From NCBI GenBank assembly GCA_934621385.1, contig CAKTUI010000030.1, positions 1 through 33,964 on the forward strand: DNA of 33,964 nucleotides. Reading direction: 5' to 3'. This DNA comes from an uncultured Kiritimatiellota bacterium. Lineage in GTDB: Bacteria > Verrucomicrobiota > Kiritimatiellia > RFP12 > UBA1067. Position numbers and translations under genes: made by a program. Under the pieces are notes generated by a model. The model did not search any database. It saw only the letters and a list, made by a program, of their open reading frames with translations, and was not told the origin of the DNA. Of this stretch, positions 1 to 7,410 are shown in pieces. Every line of letters begins with the position of its first letter. Position 1 is the first letter of the stretch.

Positions 1-78
1 GCGTATTTGGCAAACGGGCAACCCGTCAACTCAGGTCTTCTCAAAGTTGGGTGTCGTTTATTATGGCAAACTGCGGTT

Positions 79-131
79 CCGTGGTTCATTCCAAGGGGCG
101 GTTGCAAAGAGAGCCCGGTTTGTGGTATAAT
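79..131. repeat. Fragment of dispersed CCACGGAA-type repeat, inverted arm plus promoter-proximal end
   Basis: Bases 79-101 are the reverse complement of 30113-30135 with 21 of 23 positions identical. Bases 118-131 (GTTTGTGGTATAAT) are identical to 30416-30429 in the same orientation. This indicates a short or decayed relative of the dispersed repeat found upstream of rph and at the window end. The larger repeat copies end at an AGTTTGT-like sequence, and here that end runs straight into a promoter. Confidence 0.5.
123..131 (+). promoter_or_regulatory. Extended -10 promoter for the HU-like gene
   Basis: TGGTATAAT at 123-131 is a perfect extended -10 (TGnTATAAT), one of nine identical copies in the window. 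Transcription would begin near 138, giving a leader of roughly 200 bases before the first plausible start codon at 342. Confidence 0.75.
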
Positions 132-137
132 TTTCGC

Positions 138-341
138 CGTGTTTCGGACGAAGTCTCCTGAAGCTGATGGAGGACGACATTCGGTGCGCCGCGGATCGCC
201 GGGTTATTAGATTATTGGACCGGCCCTCCTGAATGAAGAAAATAGATAAATGCGCCGAACGCCGGAAGATTAGATAGTCCGAGACGATGTTAAACAGAAG
301 AGAAGAAACAACCCAGGCTCGGCCTGGAGAAAGGCAGCGGA
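138..341 (+). other. Long 5' leader upstream of the HU-like gene
   Basis: About 200 bases separate the promoter from the first supported ORF. I see no convincing coding frame. Two segments near 211-225 and 270-283 share TTAGAT followed by a CCG-containing stretch. A perfect hairpin (CCAGGC, loop TCG, GCCTGG) lies at 313-327 and touches the purine-rich ribosome-binding region (about 325-333) before the ATG at 342, so it could limit translation. I do not recognise a known riboswitch or RNA family. Confidence 0.35.
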
Positions 342-500
342 ATGCTGATTAAGATGAACTATGCCGCGGCGCAAGGCGGCACAAATAACGGCACGGCGGG
401 ACTCGTCCCGACCGTGGGAATGATGGGGATGAACGGCGCAGTGCGGACGGACGGTTCGACGCACCATGCGGACGAGACGGGAAAGGGAGGTGTCGCATGA
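342..500 (+). CDS. Small coupled ORF upstream of HU-like gene (52 aa, hypothetical)
   Basis: This 52-codon frame starts at ATG 342 after a purine-rich GAGAAAGG segment. It ends with a TGA that overlaps the next ATG in ATGA, the arrangement expected for translational coupling to the HU-like gene. The peptide begins MLIKMNY, then is rich in Gly, Ala, Met, Thr and Asn, with no membrane segment or recognisable domain. An internal ATG at 354 is a possible alternative start. Bacteroidota carry a short unrelated-looking 'smalltalk' peptide just upstream of HU genes, so a positional analogue is conceivable, but that is inference. The ORF could also be a leader whose role lies only in its translation. 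Confidence 0.5.
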   Translation: MLIKMNYAAAQGGTNNGTAGLVPTVGMMGMNGAVRTDGSTHHADETGKGGVA

Positions 501-1243
501 GTGATGCAACCAACAAGGTGACGCTCAACTACCAGCTGCGCAGCTTCTGGAACATCGACACGAAGAAGCCGTATATGCGTGGTGTCCCCGTGCCGAACGG
601 CGTGATGGACCTTGAGGCCATCGCCGCGATGATGGCGGAGGACGGCGGGTACCTGCGCGGCAAGCAGGACTACATCGCCGGCGAGCTCAGGTCCTTCTGC
701 GCGGCAATCAAGAAGGTCATCCGTGAGGGGAAGACGGTCGTCCTCGGCGACCTCCTCCGCCTGCGCGGCGGATTCGACGGGCTGGACCCCGAGACGGGAC
801 GTCCAACGAGGGACACGGTGTACCGCGTCCAGGCCACGCCCCTCAAGGGCGCACAGTTCAAGGTCTCGGATGCCTTCACGCTCGTCAAGGCGGACACGGA
901 CGTCGCGCTGCCGGTGTTCACGAACGTGACGATCTGCACGCCCGGTGCGCGCAAGGACGTCGTCGTGAAGGGCCAGGCCGTGCGCATCTATGGGCGCAAC
1001 CTGTTCTACAGTGCGGAGCAGGGCGACACGCTCATGCTCTCGTACAAGACGGACGGCGAGGTCCAGATGGCGGAAGTCACGCCGGCGGAGGTTGAGGGCG
1101 GCGCACTGAAGCTCGCCTTCCCGCAGGCCCTCGCGGAGGTCGCAGACGGGACTGAGCTGACGTTTACCCTCGCCACGCACCGCGGCGACGCGGACGGCTC
1201 GGTGGTGACCGCCTCGCGCAAGGCGACGCTCCAGGCGAAGTAA
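497..1243 (+). CDS. HU/IHF-like DNA-binding protein with C-terminal DUF4469-like domain
   Basis: The 248-aa product begins with an HU/IHF-like fold of the kind seen in Bacteroidota and relatives. Roughly residues 1-125 hold the N-terminal extension with SFWNIDT, the helical region with YIAGELRSF, and the beta-arm region with LGDLLRLRGGF. Residues about 130-245 resemble the Ig-like DUF4469 extension, starting near TICTPGARKDVVVKGQAVRIYGRNLFY-type sequence. Such proteins are presumed nucleoid or DNA-architecture factors, but their precise role is not established. The start overlaps the preceding small ORF by ATGA, and a GGGAGG ribosome-binding site at 484-490 supports it. A strong terminator follows directly, so this is a short unit of its own. 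Confidence 0.8.
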   Translation: MSDATNKVTLNYQLRSFWNIDTKKPYMRGVPVPNGVMDLEAIAAMMAEDGGYLRGKQDYIAGELRSFCAAIKKVIREGKTVVLGDLLRLRGGFDGLDPETGRPTRDTVYRVQATPLKGAQFKVSDAFTLVKADTDVALPVFTNVTICTPGARKDVVVKGQAVRIYGRNLFYSAEQGDTLMLSYKTDGEVQMAEVTPAEVEGGALKLAFPQALAEVADGTELTFTLATHRGDADGSVVTASRKATLQAK

Positions 1244-1278
1244 ACGGCGGCGGATGCGGGCGCACGGCCCGTTCCCCA

Positions 1279-1319
1279 AATTCCGGGCGGAGGTTTCGGC
1301 CTCTGTCCGGAATTTTTTT
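1279..1319 (+). terminator. Rho-independent terminator after the HU-like gene
   Basis: AATTCCGG at 1279-1286 pairs with CCGGAATT at 1307-1314. A GGAGG/CCTC inner stem is present, and seven T residues follow at 1313-1319. Confidence 0.85.
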
Positions 1320-1338
1320 GCCGTGTGGAGAGGAAAAA

Positions 1339-1460
1339 GTCAGGCTGTCTCAGAAGTCGAGTCAGCCTGACTCAGAACCCAAGTCAGCCTGACTCAAAAG
1401 TCAAGTCAGCCTGACTCCAACCCCGAGTCAGCCTGTCTCAACTTTTGAGACAGGCTGACT
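1339..1460. repeat. Array 1: five 22-bp units of an odd palindrome, ending in a long hairpin
   Basis: Units begin at 1339, 1361, 1383, 1405 and 1427, with an exact 22-bp period. Each holds a variant of GTCAGCCTGACTCA followed by an 8-base variable spacer. With the preceding bases the core is the palindrome GAGTCAG-C-CTGACTC (7+1+7). The last unit pairs with the inverted copy at 1444-1460, giving a stem of about 16 bp with a 3-base loop and a T-rich tail, so the end could terminate transcription. The array lies between the terminator of the HU-like gene and the promoter of the V-ATPase genes. Confidence 0.9.
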
Positions 1461-1617
1461 TTTCGTTTTTCGCCCGCTGTGTGGGGCCAAAACGCCGCGC
1501 TGATTCTCGTTTCGTGCGTGTTCCCGCAGTCGAATCCGCCGCGTTTTGGAGGGTGAATTCTACTGGAAGAGACGCGAAAGTGAGGGCAATTTGGCCTCGT
1601 CCATTTTCCGAAAAAAA

Positions 1618-1626
1618 TGGTATAAT
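1618..1626 (+). promoter_or_regulatory. Extended -10 promoter of the V-ATPase D-I-K unit, leaderless spacing
   Basis: TGGTATAAT at 1618-1626. Only 8 bases separate TATAAT from the ATG at 1635, so transcription should start at or within one or two bases of the start codon. No Shine-Dalgarno sequence could fit in the transcript. Confidence 0.8.
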
Positions 1627-1634
1627 AACCGTCA

Positions 1635-2240
1635 ATGGCCAAGATAAAACTAACGAAGACCGAGTTAAAGGCGCAGACGGATGCGCTGAAGCGATTCCAG
1701 CGCTTCCTGCCGATGCTGCAGCTGAAAAAGCAGCAGTTGCAGGGCGAAATCGCCGGCATTTCAGCCAAGGCGGATGCGACCAGCGCGAAGGAACGAGCCG
1801 TCCGGGCGAACCTGAACGGATGGGTCGGCCTGTTCGCGACGGACGAGGCCCTGCTGGCGGGCCTTGTGAAGGTGACGGGGGTGCATACCGGGCACGCCAA
1901 TATCGCCGGTGTGGCGATACCGACCTTCGAGTCGATTGAGACGGTTGTGAAGGACGTGGACCCGTGGGCGACGCCGGCCTGGGTGGACGCGGCGGTCGAG
2001 ACGACGACGCAGATTCTCTCGCTCCAGTGCGAGCGGGCTATTTATGAGGAGCAGCGTCGCCTTGTCACGGAGGAACTTCAGAAGACCTCGCAGCGCGTAA
2101 ACCTCTTTGAGAAAGTGAAGATACCGGCCTGCAAGGAGGCGATTCGCGTCATCAAGATTGCCATTGGCGATGAGCAGACGGCGGCGGTCACACGCGGCAA
2201 AATCGCGAAGAGCCGTACGCCAAAGGAGGATGCGGCATGA
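1635..2240 (+). CDS. ntpD: V-type ATP synthase/ATPase subunit D
   Basis: The 201-aa product is a full-length subunit D, the central-stalk coiled-coil protein that turns inside the A3B3 head of V/A-type ATPases. The N-terminal helix (KLTKTELKAQTDALKRF, then LQLKKQQL) and the C-terminal helix (QRVNLFEKVKIPACKEAI) are typical of the family and form the antiparallel coiled coil. The start is the first ATG after a promoter at leaderless distance. The stop overlaps the subunit I start by ATGA. Subunits A, B, C, E and F are absent from the window, so this D-I-K cluster is transcribed apart from the catalytic subunits or lies downstream of an interruption. Confidence 0.93.
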   Translation: MAKIKLTKTELKAQTDALKRFQRFLPMLQLKKQQLQGEIAGISAKADATSAKERAVRANLNGWVGLFATDEALLAGLVKVTGVHTGHANIAGVAIPTFESIETVVKDVDPWATPAWVDAAVETTTQILSLQCERAIYEEQRRLVTEELQKTSQRVNLFEKVKIPACKEAIRVIKIAIGDEQTAAVTRGKIAKSRTPKEDAA

Positions 2241-3880
2241 TCGTAAGGATGAAACACCTCGACCTCATCTGCGTAGCATCGGAAGGCGAGGTGACGCTGG
2301 AGCGTCTGCGCGCCTTGGGCATTGTGCATCTTGACCTGTCCGCCGCGCAGGGTGAGGGCGTTGCGCAGGCGCAGGGCGCGGCAGCCGATGCCGAGCGGGC
2401 CGTCCGCCTGATTCGCAAGGCGCGGGAGACCGTGCCGGACGCGGCGGTTCGGTCCATGTCCGTTGCGGATGTCCTCGCCCTTGACAAGAGTCGGGACGAG
2501 AAGAAGACGGCGGCGGACGAACTCCGCCGGACGATTCGGGTGTATGAGCCGTATGGGGACTTCGACCCGGAACTGGTGAAGAAGATTCGTGCGGCGGGCG
2601 TGGACCTTTCGGGTGTTGTTGAGTTGCCCGAGCGGTTGCCCGAGATGCGCCTTGGGGCGATGCGCGAGAAGTACGCCCAGTTGGAGGCGGGCATCCGTCA
2701 CGACACGGCGAGCATCGCCGCCGGTGACGATCGGGCAATCTTGGCCGACTATCCGGTTCTGGCCGATCGCATCGCCTTTGAGGAGGCGCGGGAATTGCTG
2801 TCGAACAAGGGGGCGGTGTCGCTAATTTCCGGCTGGTTGCCCATCTCGCTCGTACCTCGGCTGAAGGACGAAGTCGCGAAGGCCGGGTGGGGCGTTCTCC
2901 TGCGCGACCCTGAGGCGGGCGAGATTCCGCCGACGCTCATTGAGCCGCCGAAACTGTTCCGCCCCGTGAAGGCCCTGTTCGACGGGCTGGGAGTCGTGCC
3001 GGCGTACACCGAGGCGGACGTCTCGGTTCCGTTCATGTGCTATTTCTCCCTCTTCTTCGCGATGCTCGTCGGCGACGGCGGGTATGGCGCGATCTTCCTC
3101 GCGGCGACCATCTGGGCGTGGCGGAAGTTCGGGCGGAACTCCTGGGTCATTCTCATGACCGTGTTTTCCAGCGCGACGATTCTCTGGGGTCTGCTGAGCA
3201 ACACCTGGTTCGGCGCGGGCATCCCGTGGTGTGCGCATTGGCCGACGGTGGAGTGGCTGGCCGACCCGAGCTATCGGAACATGATGTTCCTCTGCTTCAC
3301 GATTGGCGTTTCGCACCTGATGCTGGCGCGCATCTGGAATGGCGTGTGCAAGCTGAACGACACCTCGTGTCTGGCGGAATTCGGCTGGGCGGGCATCCTG
3401 CTCTTCATGTATTTCGTGACGAACTCGATTGTCGGGGTCTTTACGGCGATACCGACGGCCATTTTCTGGGTGTTCGGCGTTTCGCTCGTGCTGGTCTTCG
3501 GCTTTACGCTGAAACCGTCCGAACTGAAGACGCGTGGTGCGGAACTCGGGATGCTGCCGCTGAACATCATGTCGGCGCTCGGTGACATCATTTCCTACGT
3601 GCGTCTGTTTGCGGTCGGGCTTGCGTCCGTCAAGGTCGCGGAGAACTTCAACTCGATGGCGACGGGGCTGGTCGCGGGCGAACACGCCTGGTGGGTGACG
3701 GCGCTCTACGCGGTCTTCATGGTGACGATTCTTCTCTTCGGGCACGTCCTCAACCTGCTGATGGCCGGGCTGTCGATTCTGGTCCATGCCGTGCGACTCA
3801 ACACGCTTGAGTTCTCGAACCACAAGGGCGTGTCGTGGTCGGGGTATTCGTTCCGACCCTTCCGTCGGCGGGCGAAGTGA
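2237..3880 (+). CDS. ntpI: V-type ATP synthase/ATPase subunit I (a-subunit)
   Basis: The 547-aa product is the membrane stator subunit that provides the ion half-channels facing the proteolipid ring. The soluble N-terminal half (about 1-260) holds two helical arms and alpha/beta lobes. The C-terminal half carries about seven or eight membrane helices, beginning at FMCYFSLFFAMLVGDGGYG. The motif ISYVRLFAVGLA includes Arg456, matching the conserved arginine needed for ion transfer in this family. The protein is somewhat shorter than many homologues (about 600-660 aa), mostly in the soluble arm. An AAGGAGGA ribosome-binding site at 2222-2229 and the ATGA overlap with subunit D support the start. 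Confidence 0.92.
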   Translation: MIVRMKHLDLICVASEGEVTLERLRALGIVHLDLSAAQGEGVAQAQGAAADAERAVRLIRKARETVPDAAVRSMSVADVLALDKSRDEKKTAADELRRTIRVYEPYGDFDPELVKKIRAAGVDLSGVVELPERLPEMRLGAMREKYAQLEAGIRHDTASIAAGDDRAILADYPVLADRIAFEEARELLSNKGAVSLISGWLPISLVPRLKDEVAKAGWGVLLRDPEAGEIPPTLIEPPKLFRPVKALFDGLGVVPAYTEADVSVPFMCYFSLFFAMLVGDGGYGAIFLAATIWAWRKFGRNSWVILMTVFSSATILWGLLSNTWFGAGIPWCAHWPTVEWLADPSYRNMMFLCFTIGVSHLMLARIWNGVCKLNDTSCLAEFGWAGILLFMYFVTNSIVGVFTAIPTAIFWVFGVSLVLVFGFTLKPSELKTRGAELGMLPLNIMSALGDIISYVRLFAVGLASVKVAENFNSMATGLVAGEHAWWVTALYAVFMVTILLFGHVLNLLMAGLSILVHAVRLNTLEFSNHKGVSWSGYSFRPFRRRAK

Positions 3881-3927
3881 TTTACAAAGCGAGCAAAACA
3901 CCTGTATACAGATAAGGAGTAAAGAAA

Positions 3928-4386
3928 ATGAGTGATGCAGCAATGATTGTGGCGGGCGCAATTGCCTGCTTGGGTCTGTCGGGCGCGGGCAGTGCGCTGG
4001 GCACGGGATTCGCGGCGGCGGCGGCTGTCGGGTCGTGGAAGAAGTGCTATGCGGCCGGAAAGCCGGCTCCGTTCCTTCTGCTCTCGTTCGTCGGTGCGCC
4101 GATTACCCAGACGCTGTACGGAATGATTCTGATGTTCGTGATGCTCGGCAAGGTCGGCACCGTGGCCGCCGGTTCGGGCGTGCCGGTTCTCGTGGCGGGC
4201 ATCTTCGCGGGCATTGCGATTGGCCTTTCGGCGGTGTTCCAGGGCCGTGCGGGCGCGGCGGCTTGCGATGCGCAGGCCGAGACGAACCAGGGCTTCACGA
4301 ACTATCTCGCCGCGCTGGGCATCATTGAGACGGTGGCCATCTTCGCGATGGTGTTCGCACTGATTGCGCTCGGCAAGGTCGCCTAA
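3928..4386 (+). CDS. ntpK: V-type ATP synthase/ATPase proteolipid subunit K
   Basis: The 152-aa product consists of two fused helical hairpins (four membrane helices), the usual bacterial V-type rotor-ring subunit. Glu134 in GIIETVAIF is the ion-carrying carboxylate of the second hairpin. The first hairpin has Gln61 in PITQTLYG in place of a carboxylate. Thr60, Gln61, Gln105 and Glu134 line up with T64, Q65, Q110 and E139 of the sodium-binding Enterococcus hirae NtpK, which suggests sodium coupling; the position of E. hirae L61 is Ala here. The gene follows subunit I after 47 bases with an AAGGAG ribosome-binding site at 3914-3919. A 10-base palindrome (CTGTATACAG, 3902-3911) sits in the gap. 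Confidence 0.92.
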   Translation: MSDAAMIVAGAIACLGLSGAGSALGTGFAAAAAVGSWKKCYAAGKPAPFLLLSFVGAPITQTLYGMILMFVMLGKVGTVAAGSGVPVLVAGIFAGIAIGLSAVFQGRAGAAACDAQAETNQGFTNYLAALGIIETVAIFAMVFALIALGKVA

Positions 4387-4397
4387 TCCGTCCGGCT

Positions 4398-6212
4398 ATG
4401 CGGATGCGCACGAAATACGCGTGGTTCGCCGCCTTTACCGTCCTCTATGCGGTATTGGCGGCGTTCGTCTTCTGGGGGACGTGGTCGCTTTCGGTGGCCC
4501 CGGTCATGCCCGACTGCCCGATTACGCATCCGCTCGACTACACCGCACGCCTGACGCGCTGGACGGCACGGTGGCTTGAGACGGGCAAGTTCATCCCCGG
4601 CGACCTGACGGTCTTCGTCGGCTCGCCCTATTTCTGGCAGGAGCTCCAGTACGCCGTCGCCGCGTATTTTGCCGCGCTGGGGATGGTCTACTTCCTGCGC
4701 GGGCGGGGGCTTTCGCGGCTGGCCGCCTATGGCGGGGGACTGCTCCTCGCCTTTTCGGGATACTGGTTCTCGCTCTTCTCGGCCGGGCATCTCGGCTGGT
4801 TCCAGTGGATGACCTATGGGGTCTTCGCGTTCGGACTCGCCGATCGGGCCGTGCGCAAGGGGCGGGCGCGGCATTGGCTGCTCTTGGGGGCCTGCCTCGC
4901 CTGGGGCAGTTTCTACCAGCCCGACCTCTGGTTGCTCTTCTCGGTTTTGACGGGAGTCTATTTCGTTTGGTGCTGCATCCGGGAGCGTCGCCTGCCCGGC
5001 TGGAAGGGGATGGGCCTTGCGCTCGCGGCGTTTGTCCTGATTGGCGCGGTCAGTTTCCGTTCGGCCCTGACGGGTGACTTGGCTGGACGCGACCGCCAGA
5101 TTGCCGAGTCCAAGGGGACGGCGATGGGCGGCGGCGCGGCAAAAAGCGATGACGAGGCGCGGTGGATTTTCACGACGAACTGGTCCATGCCGCCGGAGGA
5201 TACGAAGGAGTTCTTCATTCCCCGCATTCAGGGCGACACGAGCTGTCCGATGACGCTGTCGTTCGGCCGCCGGGCCGGGCGGGACGTCCGCCCTTATGAG
5301 GGACGGCTCGGGCGGCCGTTGGGTGCGCCGTCGGGGAACTATCGGCAGCATTCGCTTTACGTCGGCTGGGTGACATGCCTGCTGGCTCTTCTCGGGGTCG
5401 TTTTCATCGGCATTCGCCGTCCGTCGATGACGGAGGACCGTCCGTTCCTGCGGTCGGACGCGGCGTTTTTTGCCGTCGCGGCGGTCGTCTTCTGGCTCTT
5501 TTCGATGGGGCGGTACTGCGAAAGCGTCTATCGTCTCGTCTACGCCCTGCCGTTTGGCGACTATCTCCGTGCGCCCGTCAAGTGGCATCACCTAACGGAG
5601 TTCTGCCTTGTCGTCCTGGCGGCGTATGGGATTGACCGGCTCGGGCGGATGGACGCTCTCAAGGGACGCGTCGCCCAGATGGCCCTCGCGGCACTTGTTG
5701 TCTTCGGCGCGGCGGATTTGGCCCGCATTGACCGCCTCTACTGTGCGCCAATCGACATTTCCCTCGTGCGGGCGAAGAATCCTGCGGCGGATGAAATCAT
5801 CCGGCTGGGCAAGGGGCGCGTCCTCGACTGCATGGAGGGCGGGAACGGACTTGTCGCCTGGAGTTTCACCGAGCGCGGCATTCCGCTGACGGGCGACGCG
5901 GCGGATGCGGATATTCGCTACCTGTGGTCGAGCCTCAGTCAGCTGAAGACGGATCGTGCGCTTGGCGAGTGGGTGAAGACGCATCGGGCGCGTCCCGTCG
6001 GGACCTATCGCCTGACGCAGGAGGGCGTCCGCTCGGCGGCGATGAACGAGTCGAACATGGCTCTTTTCATCGTGGATTCGGGGCGTGTGGTCACGGAAGG
6101 AGAGCCCCTGCCGAAACCGCAGCCGCTGACCGTCGCCCTTGGCATCCTCTCGTTGGTTGGTACGCTCTCCGTCGCGGGCATCTGCCTTCTGCTGGTGCGG
6201 CGGCGGATGTGA
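4398..6212 (+). CDS. Large multi-pass membrane protein, GT-C/YfhO-like (function unknown)
   Basis: The 604-aa product has a membrane helix at the very N-terminus (FAAFTVLYAVLAAFVFWG), a first extracytoplasmic loop with acidic and aromatic residues, then about ten further hydrophobic segments. Around residues 195-215 and 330-350 these alternate with soluble stretches. A final helix at 575-600 is followed by an RRRM tail. The layout, and a GHLGWFQWMTYG segment after the fourth helix, recall YfhO-type and GT-C lipid-linked-sugar glycosyltransferases. I see no diagnostic catalytic motif, so a sugar-transfer role is only a possibility. It starts 11 bases after ntpK and is followed by a tandem acyl-carrier protein, so it may act with that protein on a lipid or acylated envelope component. 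No strong ribosome-binding site is visible; ATG 4404 is an alternative start. Confidence 0.6.
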   Translation: MRMRTKYAWFAAFTVLYAVLAAFVFWGTWSLSVAPVMPDCPITHPLDYTARLTRWTARWLETGKFIPGDLTVFVGSPYFWQELQYAVAAYFAALGMVYFLRGRGLSRLAAYGGGLLLAFSGYWFSLFSAGHLGWFQWMTYGVFAFGLADRAVRKGRARHWLLLGACLAWGSFYQPDLWLLFSVLTGVYFVWCCIRERRLPGWKGMGLALAAFVLIGAVSFRSALTGDLAGRDRQIAESKGTAMGGGAAKSDDEARWIFTTNWSMPPEDTKEFFIPRIQGDTSCPMTLSFGRRAGRDVRPYEGRLGRPLGAPSGNYRQHSLYVGWVTCLLALLGVVFIGIRRPSMTEDRPFLRSDAAFFAVAAVVFWLFSMGRYCESVYRLVYALPFGDYLRAPVKWHHLTEFCLVVLAAYGIDRLGRMDALKGRVAQMALAALVVFGAADLARIDRLYCAPIDISLVRAKNPAADEIIRLGKGRVLDCMEGGNGLVAWSFTERGIPLTGDAADADIRYLWSSLSQLKTDRALGEWVKTHRARPVGTYRLTQEGVRSAAMNESNMALFIVDSGRVVTEGEPLPKPQPLTVALGILSLVGTLSVAGICLLLVRRRM

Positions 6213-6236
6213 AGGCGGTTCGAAAGGAATGTATCG

Positions 6237-6635
6237 GTGAACACATTTGAGCAGTCGGTTGCGGATGTCCTTGAAGTCGAGTCCGTCTCGTTGGAAACGG
6301 ACTTCCGGAGCGTCGATGGCTGGTGCTCGCTGAAGGCCTTTGGCCTGCTCGTCATAATGGAGAACGACTGGGGAACGCCGTTGACGATTGACCGCTTTCT
6401 GGGGCTTTCGACCGTGCGCGATCTCTATCGGGAGGCCTTTCTGACCTTCGCCGCCCGAATCTTCGGCGTTTCGCGTGAGAAACTGGACGGAACGACCGCT
6501 TATGCGTCGATTCCCGAGTGGGACAGCATCAATCACCTGCGCCTCGTGATGGAGGCGGAGAAGCGTTTTGGGACGCATTATCCGCTTGAGCGCATTCCTG
6601 AACTCAAGGTTCTGGACGACTTTTTAATCGGCTGA
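6237..6635 (+). CDS. Tandem acyl-carrier-protein-like didomain protein
   Basis: The 132-aa product contains two consecutive phosphopantetheine-attachment-like domains of about 65 residues each. The second is a classic carrier domain: EWDSINHLRLVMEAEKRFG, with Ser97 as the expected 4'-phosphopantetheine site. The first has the same architecture (LETDFRSVDGWCSLKAF), but the usual Asp before the serine is Cys30, leaving Ser31 as the candidate site. The start codon is GTG at 6237, preceded by GAAAGGA (6221-6227). No ketosynthase, ligase or transferase is adjacent, so the acyl or aminoacyl partner is unknown. The upstream 604-aa membrane protein is the likeliest partner by position. Confidence 0.75.
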   Translation: MNTFEQSVADVLEVESVSLETDFRSVDGWCSLKAFGLLVIMENDWGTPLTIDRFLGLSTVRDLYREAFLTFAARIFGVSREKLDGTTAYASIPEWDSINHLRLVMEAEKRFGTHYPLERIPELKVLDDFLIG

Positions 6636-6660
6636 GGGCGCGGCGCGGGCCGCCTCTTTC
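6633..6660 (+). terminator. Possible terminator after the didomain carrier protein
   Basis: A G+C-rich hairpin (GAGG with CCTC, inner CGGC with GCCG, three unpaired bases on one side) is followed by TCTTTC. The T-tract is weak, but the next promoter lies only about 20 bases on, which fits a unit boundary. Confidence 0.4.
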
Positions 6661-6678
6661 GTTCCAACTGGACAGGAG

Positions 6679-6687
6679 TGGTATAAT
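6679..6687 (+). promoter_or_regulatory. Extended -10 promoter of the YczE-like gene
   Basis: TGGTATAAT at 6679-6687. The ATG lies 10 bases after TATAAT, so the predicted leader is only a few bases long. Confidence 0.75.
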
Positions 6688-6697
6688 ATGCGCCCGT

Positions 6698-7378
6698 ATG
6701 TTGACAGAGAAATCAAGTGGACGGCTTGTGTTTGACCGTCGGCGGCGTGCGCTTTTGTTCGCCTTTGGTGTGGTTGTCGCAGGGTTTGGGGTGGCCCTTT
6801 CGACGCAGGCGGGGCTTGGTGCGACTCCCATTTCAAGCGTTCCCTGGGTCTTGACGACGGTCACGCCGCTTTCGTACGGGACGCTGACCTTGCTGATGAA
6901 CATCCTCTTCGTGGCTCTTCAGTTTGGTATCTTGCGGAAGCGATTCAGTCCTTTCCAGTTCCTTCAGATTCCGGCGACGTTTCTCTTCGGGCTGTGCATC
7001 GACCTTGGAATGTGGCTGACGCATCCGCTTGTGACGGACTGCTATCCGCTGCAGGTGCTGATGCTGGTTTGCGGCGCGGGGCTGCTGGCGGTTGGCATCG
7101 GTTGCCAAATCCATTCGGACTACCTGTGCGTACCGGGTGACGCGCTCGTCAAGACGATTTCGGCGGAGTTCGGGGTGCGATTGCCGCGGGTGAAGATGGC
7201 CTTTGACGCCTTCCTGACCGTTTCGGCGCTCATCCTTTCGTGGATCTTCCTCGGGCGGATTGAGGGCGTTCGCGAGGGCACGTTTCTCAGCGTCTTCCTC
7301 GTTGGCCTGTTCGTCGGGGTGGCTTCGCCGCGCCTGCGTTGGCTTCGGCGCGGCTGCTACCGTTGGGTCGCCGTCTGA
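6698..7378 (+). CDS. YczE/YitT-like integral membrane protein (DUF6198-type)
   Basis: The 226-aa product has about five or six hydrophobic segments. Its opening (FGVVVAGFGVALSTQAGLGATPISSVPWVL) and later CVPGDALVKTISAEFGVRLPRVKMAFDAFLT are characteristic of the YczE/YitT-like membrane family, whose transported substrate is not known. A short basic N-terminal tail (FDRRRRALL) precedes the first helix. The gene stands alone between its own promoter and that of the following MATE gene, with only 15 bases between its stop and the next promoter core. Almost no leader is predicted, so no ribosome-binding site is expected. Confidence 0.7.
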   Translation: MLTEKSSGRLVFDRRRRALLFAFGVVVAGFGVALSTQAGLGATPISSVPWVLTTVTPLSYGTLTLLMNILFVALQFGILRKRFSPFQFLQIPATFLFGLCIDLGMWLTHPLVTDCYPLQVLMLVCGAGLLAVGIGCQIHSDYLCVPGDALVKTISAEFGVRLPRVKMAFDAFLTVSALILSWIFLGRIEGVREGTFLSVFLVGLFVGVASPRLRWLRRGCYRWVAV

Positions 7379-7393
7379 CCGCCTTACCAACTT

Positions 7394-7402
7394 TGGTATA
7401 AT
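7394..7402 (+). promoter_or_regulatory. Extended -10 promoter of the MATE gene, leaderless spacing
   Basis: TGGTATAAT at 7394-7402, with exactly 8 bases between TATAAT and the ATG at 7411. A CTGACC at 7375-7380 is a poor -35 candidate 16 bases upstream. Confidence 0.8.
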
Positions 7403-7410
7403 ACGCGCCC

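Noticed and set aside
7..210. 67-codon open frame at the left edge
   Set aside because: It runs across the promoter at 123-131 and the repeat fragment, and has no ribosome-binding site or recognisable protein features.
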